DNA of 5,436 bases, from NCBI GenBank assembly GCA_023397045.1, contig JAEWUR010000018.1:1-5436 (forward strand), written 5' to 3'. Of the stretch, positions 1-4,111 are shown one piece after another. The notes beneath the pieces are model-generated. The model was not told the origin of the DNA and searched no databases. It saw nothing but the letters and a program-made list of their open reading frames with translations. A program made the position numbers and the translations under genes. Within the stretch, counting starts at the first letter, position 1. Every line of letters starts with the position of its first letter. This DNA comes from Planctomycetota bacterium. GTDB lineage: Bacteria; Planctomycetota; Planctomycetia; Pirellulales; Thermoguttaceae.

Positions 1-1
1 G

Positions 2-346
2 GGCTACATGCTGCATTTCGTCCTTCGTGCAGCCGACGAACTGGCCAAGGACGGAATCGACGCCGAAGTGCTGCACTATCCGTCGGTCAAACCGTTCGAC
101 GCTTCGACGCTCGTCGACTCCGCCAAAAAAACCGGCCGTGTTATCACGGTTGAGAACCAAAGCACGATCGGCGGTCTTGGCGGGGCGGTCTGCGAGACGC
201 TTTCCGAGCAGTATCCCGTCCCGGTCAAGCGGCTGGGGATTCCCGATCGGTTTGGAGAGGTTGCCACCGAAGAGTATCTTTTCAACAAGCACGGTTTTGG
301 CGTAGACTCGATTGTTGACGCGGCGAAAAAACTGTCGCGGCCGTGA
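2..346 (+). CDS. Transketolase C-terminal domain protein (subunit B-like), 3' end only
   Basis: Only the last 114 residues are in the window; the reading frame is open to the left edge, so the ATG at 8 is probably an internal methionine. The visible part matches the C-terminal domain of transketolase and related thiamine-diphosphate enzymes: an alternating helix/strand fold with the landmark VITVENQ followed by GGLGGAV (about residues 47-62 of the visible part), then KRLGIPDRFGE and a final helix, FGVDSIVDAAKKL. In transketolases the loop usually reads E-E/N-H; here the histidine position is glutamine. In the family this domain joins the pyrimidine-binding domain and helps assemble the dimer; two-carbon ketol transfer in the pentose phosphate pathway is the usual role, in the cytoplasm. 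In many bacteria the enzyme is split into two genes, and whether this one is split or full-length cannot be seen. The domain is also shared with DXP synthase, so the substrate is not settled. The gene ends with TGA and has no evident functional link to the cassette on the right. Confidence 0.88.
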   Translation, partial: GYMLHFVLRAADELAKDGIDAEVLHYPSVKPFDASTLVDSAKKTGRVITVENQSTIGGLGGAVCETLSEQYPVPVKRLGIPDRFGEVATEEYLFNKHGFGVDSIVDAAKKLSRP

Positions 347-407
347 TTGGTTCTCTTTGAATCTCGATTCCACGACGTTCAGATCACAATGATGTTGCGA
401 TGTTGGC

Positions 408-412
408 GGAGG
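408..412 (+). promoter_or_regulatory. Shine-Dalgarno site deciding the SGNH hydrolase start
   Basis: GGAGG lies 6 bases before the ATG at 419. This places the start at 419 rather than at the ATGs at 389 or 392 or the TTG at 347, none of which has a comparable site. The start at 419 also puts the signal peptide at the very N-terminus. Confidence 0.8.
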
Positions 413-418
413 TTTCTC

Positions 419-1120
419 ATGTCTAGAGTTTTCTCGGTTGCGTTTCACTTCTGCGCTGCGTTCGCCTGCTGTGTCGGCTGCGCATCGTCCTCGTCGGCCG
501 AATTGAGCGTCACCAACGTCGGGCGGTGCGGCCAGAATAGCGTCGTCGCACGGGAACGATTCGAGGCCGACGTGGTCAACGCCCAACCGAAGCCCGACTA
601 TGTGCTGATCTACATCGGAATGAACGACGTGATCAACGACCATTTCTTCACGCCGTTGGACCAGTACATCGAGAACGTGCGGTGGATGGTCGAGCAGTCT
701 CGCAACGCGGGCGTCACGCCGATCCTCTGCACGATCCATCACATCGTCGAGGAGAAGGTTTTCAAGGTCCACACGCCCGACAAGTTCGCTCCGGAAACGC
801 CGAACAGCAAGATGGACCGTTACAATACCGCGCTCAAAAAACTTGCCGAGGAACTGAAAGTCCCGGTGGCCGATTTCTTCGCCGTTACCGAGAAGACGCC
901 GCCGTCGGAGTTCTTAAGCGACGACGGCGTTCATCTGAGCCCCTCGGGCAACAAGCTGCTGGCGAAGACGTTTTTTGACGTGATCGCGCCGAACCTCCGG
1001 GGCGACGAAAAAATCGTCTGCGTCGGCGACAGCCTGACCTTCGGCTACCAAAACGCTGGGGCCGGTACTGCCGACGGCGACACCTACCCCGCGATGCTCA
1101 AACAAATGCCGCTGCCCTAG
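419..1120 (+). CDS. Secreted SGNH/GDSL hydrolase with circularly permuted motif order
   Basis: The protein has 233 residues. An N-terminal hydrophobic stretch (about 4-22) with a likely signal peptidase I site after SSA (residue 27) indicates export; CVGC at 18-21 only weakly resembles a lipobox. All SGNH hydrolase blocks are recognisable but in an unusual order: a block II-like stretch TNVGRCGQNS (32-41), block III GMND (67-70), block V DGVH (169-172) with the catalytic Asp/His pair D169 and H172, and last, block I VGDSLTFG (202-209) with the candidate nucleophile Ser205. Normal family members begin with block I. Here the chain ends about 28 residues after the nucleophile, and the N-terminus picks up where block I would normally continue. 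Family members hydrolyse esters, often acetyl or other acyl groups on polysaccharides; the substrate cannot be told here. The stop overlaps that of the converging alpha-galactosidase gene. The class is confident; permutation rather than truncation of a tandem-domain protein is inferred. Confidence 0.85.
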   Translation: MSRVFSVAFHFCAAFACCVGCASSSSAELSVTNVGRCGQNSVVARERFEADVVNAQPKPDYVLIYIGMNDVINDHFFTPLDQYIENVRWMVEQSRNAGVTPILCTIHHIVEEKVFKVHTPDKFAPETPNSKMDRYNTALKKLAEELKVPVADFFAVTEKTPPSEFLSDDGVHLSPSGNKLLAKTFFDVIAPNLRGDEKIVCVGDSLTFGYQNAGAGTADGDTYPAMLKQMPLP

Positions 1121-3159
1121 GATCGAACCCGCAAAAGACGGCGGAGGAAATCGCTTCGCGTCTTCCAATTCCGAACGGCCAACAACCCCAGCAGCCCGCT
1201 GCCGATCAGGGTTAGCGAAGCCGGCTCGGGCGTTTCGATGGCCTGAAAACGGAGCAGTTCGGAACCGCCGGGTTCGAGCGAGATCGGCAGGCCGCTCAAT
1301 AGATGCGCGCCGGCGATTTGTCGGACCTGACTGCCGTCGAGGCGGCTGAGTTCGTAGGTCATGCCGGGATCGACGCCGCCAAGCAACACCGTGGCCGATG
1401 AAATCGCGGAGTCTTCCGGACGAAGGATGGTCATAAAACCTTCGCCCGTCGCCGGGTCGAAAAACTCCCAGCCGACCCATTGCGAGGTGTCGGTGGTTTG
1501 CGGGAACAACGGGTAATAGTCTTTGTTCAACAGGTGGCGAACCTGTTTGTATTCGGCGATCGCGTCGGCAACGCGTTGACGCGCGGCGTCGTCGAGTCTG
1601 GTCCAATCGGTGGCAAAACCCAGCGGTCCGGCGAAAAGACTGCGCAGATCGAAGGTCGAGGCGTTGCTCGAGTTCGGCAAATTGGTGTTGAGCAGTCCGC
1701 CCGGGAGGAACATGTTGCCGCCGGTCTCCTGCGAGCGTGCAACGATCAGATTGTTCGTTTCGTCGCTCTTCCAGAACGTATGGGCGCGGCGGATCGTTTC
1801 GAGATCGATGCGGCGGCCTCCGCTGGCGCAGCTTTCGATGACCATCTCGGGGTATTTTTCGCGAAGGCGATCCAGAAGCTCGTATTCGCCCTGCAAATAG
1901 CGGATTTGCGTGAGCCCAAGCGTGTAAGGGGTGTCCCGTTCGGTCCAGGCGGTCAGCGGGTCGGGCGCGAAATAGCCTTGGTTCATGTCGTAGCGAATCC
2001 AGCCGACGTTGCCGTCATCAATGTTCTTGCACATCTCGTTGAAGAGCCAATCCCGCGCCTCGGGCAATTCGAGCTTGACCTGGTTTCGGTAGACCCATTC
2101 GGGGTGCTCGGTCGCCAGTCGCGTGCCTGGCATGGCTCGTCCCGGCTCGAACCACAGGCCAAGTTTCATGCCTTTCTGGGCGACATATTCTCCGATGGGG
2201 CGCAGACCGCCGGGGAACTTGGCGGGATCGGGGGTCCAATTTCCCAGTCCCGCGTCAAATGCCCCGGTGAACCATCCCGCGTCGATGCAGAAATACTCAA
2301 CTCCCAGCCCCGCCACCGCGTCCACTTGACGGCGCAGCATGACATCGTTCACGTTGTTGTCGAACGTGAACCAACTGTTCCACGAGACGGGCGGTGCGAG
2401 TCTCTTGTCGCCCAGCTTGGCGACATATTCGTCGTTGATGATGCGGCGCAGGGCATTTGCTCCCGCTTGGGCGTTTCCCTGGTATTCGCCCACCAGAATG
2501 CTTGCCGACACGATGCGTTCGCCGGTCGGCACGGCGATGTTGAAGCTGGACATGCCGGCGGTCATCCGCGAGGCATTCTGGCCTGCGACCGGCCGAAAAT
2601 CCGCCTGCCATTGGCCCGACCAGCCGACACCCACGTATTTTCCGACGTTGGCGGTCGTGTCCTGAATGATCCAGAGAGGCAGATCCTTGTTCGACGATCG
2701 GCCCGTATCGGCCGAAAGGGTGAACGACTGCGAGAGCTGCTTCTTCGACAGGTTGAATGCGGAGGGCCCGTCCAGCCCGCCCGTGCTGGTGGTCAATTCC
2801 ATTCGATCGGCGTTCGCGATCGTCAGGTCGATGGCGGCCACGCTTGAAAGGACCTTGGTCGGCGTCGTTCCCTTGTTCTCAAAAATCCACCGGTACTCGG
2901 CCGAATTCTGACCGAGGTGTTCGACTCGCCAGGTAGCCGTCAGGCCGCCGTCGGGCTCTTGCCAGGTGGTCTCATCGACCTGCCGGCCCTCGGGCGATAT
3001 CGACGTAGCAACCGTCTTCGCCCACGTCGGCAACAACGTTTGCGACGATTGCCCGCCGTAGGTGAACGAGCCTGGGATGTCGCTTTGTGCCAGAGCTGCT
3101 TGACCAAGACCGATGACCGCCAACAATGTGAGGATCGAGAGATATCGCGTGAATGGCAT
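1117..3159 (-). CDS. Secreted GH36-type alpha-galactosidase with PEP-CTERM tail
   Basis: The protein has 680 residues. Residues 1-24 form a signal peptide ending AALA. A beta-sandwich-like N-terminal region (about 30-255, with GWSGQWQADF at 179-188) is followed by a TIM-barrel region with clan GH-D landmarks: SWNSWF (259-264), CIDAGWF (291-297), GLWFEPG (334-340), WIRYDMN (387-393) with candidate nucleophile Asp391, and ESCASGGRR (442-450) followed by FWKSDETN with candidate acid/base Asp466. This pattern fits GH36 alpha-galactosidases, which release terminal alpha-1,6-linked galactose from melibiose, raffinose-type sugars or galactomannan; alpha-N-acetylgalactosaminidase activity in the same family is not excluded. 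Residues 644-662 give a PEP-CTERM signal (PEP plus hydrophobic helix), implying exosortase-dependent surface sorting. The tail after the helix is long, 18 residues with seven basic ones. The start at 3159 was chosen because it begins the signal peptide; the open frame upstream runs through hairpins and a repeat. It is probably cotranscribed with the upstream PEP-CTERM gene, 168 bases away. Confidence 0.9.
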   Translation of the reverse strand: MPFTRYLSILTLLAVIGLGQAALAQSDIPGSFTYGGQSSQTLLPTWAKTVATSISPEGRQVDETTWQEPDGGLTATWRVEHLGQNSAEYRWIFENKGTTPTKVLSSVAAIDLTIANADRMELTTSTGGLDGPSAFNLSKKQLSQSFTLSADTGRSSNKDLPLWIIQDTTANVGKYVGVGWSGQWQADFRPVAGQNASRMTAGMSSFNIAVPTGERIVSASILVGEYQGNAQAGANALRRIINDEYVAKLGDKRLAPPVSWNSWFTFDNNVNDVMLRRQVDAVAGLGVEYFCIDAGWFTGAFDAGLGNWTPDPAKFPGGLRPIGEYVAQKGMKLGLWFEPGRAMPGTRLATEHPEWVYRNQVKLELPEARDWLFNEMCKNIDDGNVGWIRYDMNQGYFAPDPLTAWTERDTPYTLGLTQIRYLQGEYELLDRLREKYPEMVIESCASGGRRIDLETIRRAHTFWKSDETNNLIVARSQETGGNMFLPGGLLNTNLPNSSNASTFDLRSLFAGPLGFATDWTRLDDAARQRVADAIAEYKQVRHLLNKDYYPLFPQTTDTSQWVGWEFFDPATGEGFMTILRPEDSAISSATVLLGGVDPGMTYELSRLDGSQVRQIAGAHLLSGLPISLEPGGSELLRFQAIETPEPASLTLIGSGLLGLLAVRNWKTRSDFLRRLLRVRS

Positions 3160-3170
3160 GGCAGATTCGT

Positions 3171-3176
3171 TTCCTT
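3171..3176 (-). promoter_or_regulatory. Probable ribosome binding site of the alpha-galactosidase gene
   Basis: On the minus strand AAGGAA lies 11 bases before the ATG at 3159. The spacing is longer than ideal, so initiation may be modest, but no better start with a signal peptide exists nearby. Confidence 0.45.
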
Positions 3177-3202
3177 CAGGAATCAAAACGTTCGATGGGA
3201 GA

Positions 3203-3240
3203 ATGCAGAGGAGGTCGGCATTTCCGTCCCTCCTCTGCAT
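3203..3240 (-). repeat. Perfect 12-bp inverted repeat in the alpha-galactosidase leader
   Basis: ATGCAGAGGAGG (3203-3214) is the exact reverse complement of CCTCCTCTGCAT (3229-3240), with a 14-base loop that can add a short CGG/CCG inner stem (3216-3218 with 3224-3226). It lies 43 bases upstream of the alpha-galactosidase start. In the minus-strand transcript the 5' arm carries GGAGG and the 3' arm CCUCC, so the arms sequester a Shine-Dalgarno-like sequence. No T-tract follows directly, so it does not look like a simple intrinsic terminator. It may be an mRNA stabiliser, a translational control element or a mobile repeat remnant; the structure is certain, the role unknown. Confidence 0.7.
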
Positions 3241-3259
3241 GGTCCCCTTGCTGTCACGG

Positions 3260-3274
3260 GGCGGCAGGGCCGCC
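3260..3274. repeat. Small GC-rich hairpin between the two PEP-CTERM genes
   Basis: GGCGGC (3260-3265) and GCCGCC (3269-3274) form a perfect 6-bp stem around a 3-base loop. There is no U-tract on either strand, so it is at best a weak pause, processing or stability site in the intergenic RNA. It sits between the REP-like palindrome and the longer hairpin at 3203-3240. Confidence 0.45.
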
Positions 3275-3289
3275 AACAATGCGCGTTTG

Positions 3290-3320
3290 GTAGGGTGGGT
3301 CGAGCGCAGCGAGCCCCACC
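3290..3320. repeat. REP-like palindrome with a GTAG head
   Basis: A GTAG tetranucleotide (3290-3293) is followed at once by an imperfect palindrome whose outer arms GGTGGG (3294-3299) and CCCACC (3315-3320) are perfectly complementary around a 15-base centre. A GTAG or GGAG tetranucleotide beside a GC-rich hairpin is the hallmark of REP elements mobilised by REP-associated tyrosine transposases (RAYT). Read on the plus strand, the stretch translates as GWVERSEPHH, a peptide I recall as frequent in spurious ORFs of many bacterial genomes, which suggests a dispersed repeat; that is memory, not a search. It starts 7 bases after the stop of the upstream minus-strand PEP-CTERM gene, a typical REP position, where it could stabilise that gene's mRNA or attenuate downstream transcription. 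Confidence 0.6.
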
Positions 3321-3327
3321 ATTTCAA

Positions 3328-4020
3328 CTATTTCCGTCGTCTCCAAGCATAGGCCATCATACCAACAATACCACTAAGTAGCAGCATAATACAGGAGGGC
3401 TCGGGTACGGTTCCGCTTACGGTGAAGCTGACGGCCGTCGTGTCGTACCAGTTGTTGTACCCGTCGTCGCGGATTTGCAGATACAACTTGGAGCCCGACG
3501 CAACGGCGATGTCGGGAACGCTGATCGTGCCGCTCGCCCCGCCGTTGGCCACATATCCCTGCGCGAGCGGAATGGCGTTGCCCGACTGATACAAGATGTA
3601 GTTCACGCCGTCGTAGGGCACTTCCGGGTGATCGCCCGCGCCGAGCGAGCCCAGGTCATCATCGGCCAGGGAAAAGGTGGCCGTGACGGTGCCGGCGCCC
3701 GGGCTCATCCAAGCAAGGGCCGCCGCGGCTCCGACGACCGAATCCGCTTGCATCTTGATTTCGCCGTCGCTTGCACCGATCGCGGGGAAGGTGTTGCCGG
3801 CGTTCCACCCGCTGTAGGATTGGAAAGGAAACGTGCCGTACTGCGGCAGCAGATAGTAGTCGCTTTCCGGCGCGTCATTGATGCCCAAATATTGCCACGT
3901 ATTAGTGGCCGCGTTGTTCGTCGGGTTGAAATCCGAGAACGCATCCCAAATTGTCGCGTAAGCCGACGACGCAGCAGCCAGAACCACCACCGCCGCCACA
4001 CACAAGTTTCGCAATCTCAT
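3328..4020 (-). CDS. Small secreted PEP-CTERM sorting-domain protein, function unknown
   Basis: The protein has 230 residues. The signal peptide spans about 1-22 (basic MRLR, hydrophobic VAAVVVLAAA, cleavage after AYA). The mature part is rich in Gly, Ser, Asp and aromatic residues and looks all-beta: alternating strands such as TVTATFSLADDD (111-122), DGVNYILYQSG (137-147) and KLYLQIRDDG (178-187) resemble a jelly-roll of the kind found in carbohydrate-binding modules, without a named match. The C-terminus is a textbook PEP-CTERM signal: VPEP (205-208), a hydrophobic helix (209-225) and RRRK at the end. Such proteins are exported, processed by an exosortase at the PEP site and delivered to the cell surface or extracellular matrix. 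No catalytic motif is visible. The start at 4020 is set by the signal peptide and a good Shine-Dalgarno site; an in-frame ATG 17 codons upstream is less likely. It lies between the FecR gene and the alpha-galactosidase, same strand, probably one transcript. A sugar-binding or matrix role is a guess. Confidence 0.82.
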   Translation of the reverse strand: MRLRNLCVAAVVVLAAASSAYATIWDAFSDFNPTNNAATNTWQYLGINDAPESDYYLLPQYGTFPFQSYSGWNAGNTFPAIGASDGEIKMQADSVVGAAAALAWMSPGAGTVTATFSLADDDLGSLGAGDHPEVPYDGVNYILYQSGNAIPLAQGYVANGGASGTISVPDIAVASGSKLYLQIRDDGYNNWYDTTAVSFTVSGTVPEPSCIMLLLSGIVGMMAYAWRRRK

Positions 4021-4028
4021 CTTCAGGT

Positions 4029-4033
4029 CTCCC
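4029..4033 (-). promoter_or_regulatory. Shine-Dalgarno site of the small PEP-CTERM gene
   Basis: On the minus strand GGGAG stands 8 bases before the ATG at 4020, supporting that start rather than the in-frame ATG at 4071. Confidence 0.7.
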
Positions 4034-4056
4034 AAAAAAGAAAGGAACGGGTGATT

Positions 4057-4080
4057 GGACGATGCCGCCAAGCATCATCC
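4057..4080 (-). repeat. Hairpin between the FecR gene and the PEP-CTERM gene
   Basis: In the minus-strand RNA, GGAUGAUGC (4080-4072) pairs with GCAUCGUCC (4065-4057) through nine pairs, one of them G-U, around a 6-base loop. A pyrimidine-rich run ending in six U's follows only about 16 bases later. It could be a weak terminator or attenuator after the FecR gene, but the U-run is too distant for a standard intrinsic terminator. Confidence 0.35.
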
Positions 4081-4111
4081 CGAAAAAAGCCGCAAAAACA
4101 CGCGAATTCGA

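Noticed and set aside
347..418. N-terminal extension of the SGNH hydrolase from TTG 347 or ATG 389/392
   Set aside because: No Shine-Dalgarno site precedes these starts, whereas GGAGG sits 6 bases before ATG 419, where a signal peptide begins.
1135..1164. AAGACG/CGTCTT hairpin just after the SGNH stop, as a possible terminator
   Set aside because: The stem has only six pairs plus two beyond a bulge, no T-tract follows, and it lies in the coding region of the alpha-galactosidase.
914..1606. Arginine-rich minus-strand frame of 230 codons across the convergent junction
   Set aside because: It is a shadow of the alpha-galactosidase and SGNH genes with low-complexity composition and no start signal.
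1480..2847. Long plus-strand open frame of 455 codons antisense to the alpha-galactosidase
   Set aside because: Its product shows no recognisable domain and is biased in composition, as expected of the complement of a GC-rich gene; the minus strand carries a complete GH36 protein with catalytic motifs there.
3160..3327. N-terminal extension of the alpha-galactosidase by 56 codons to ATG 3327
   Set aside because: The extension would translate a REP-like palindrome and two hairpins and would bury the signal peptide.
4021..4071. Start of the small PEP-CTERM protein at ATG 4071
   Set aside because: The ATG at 4020 has GGGAG 8 bases upstream and directly opens a signal peptide.
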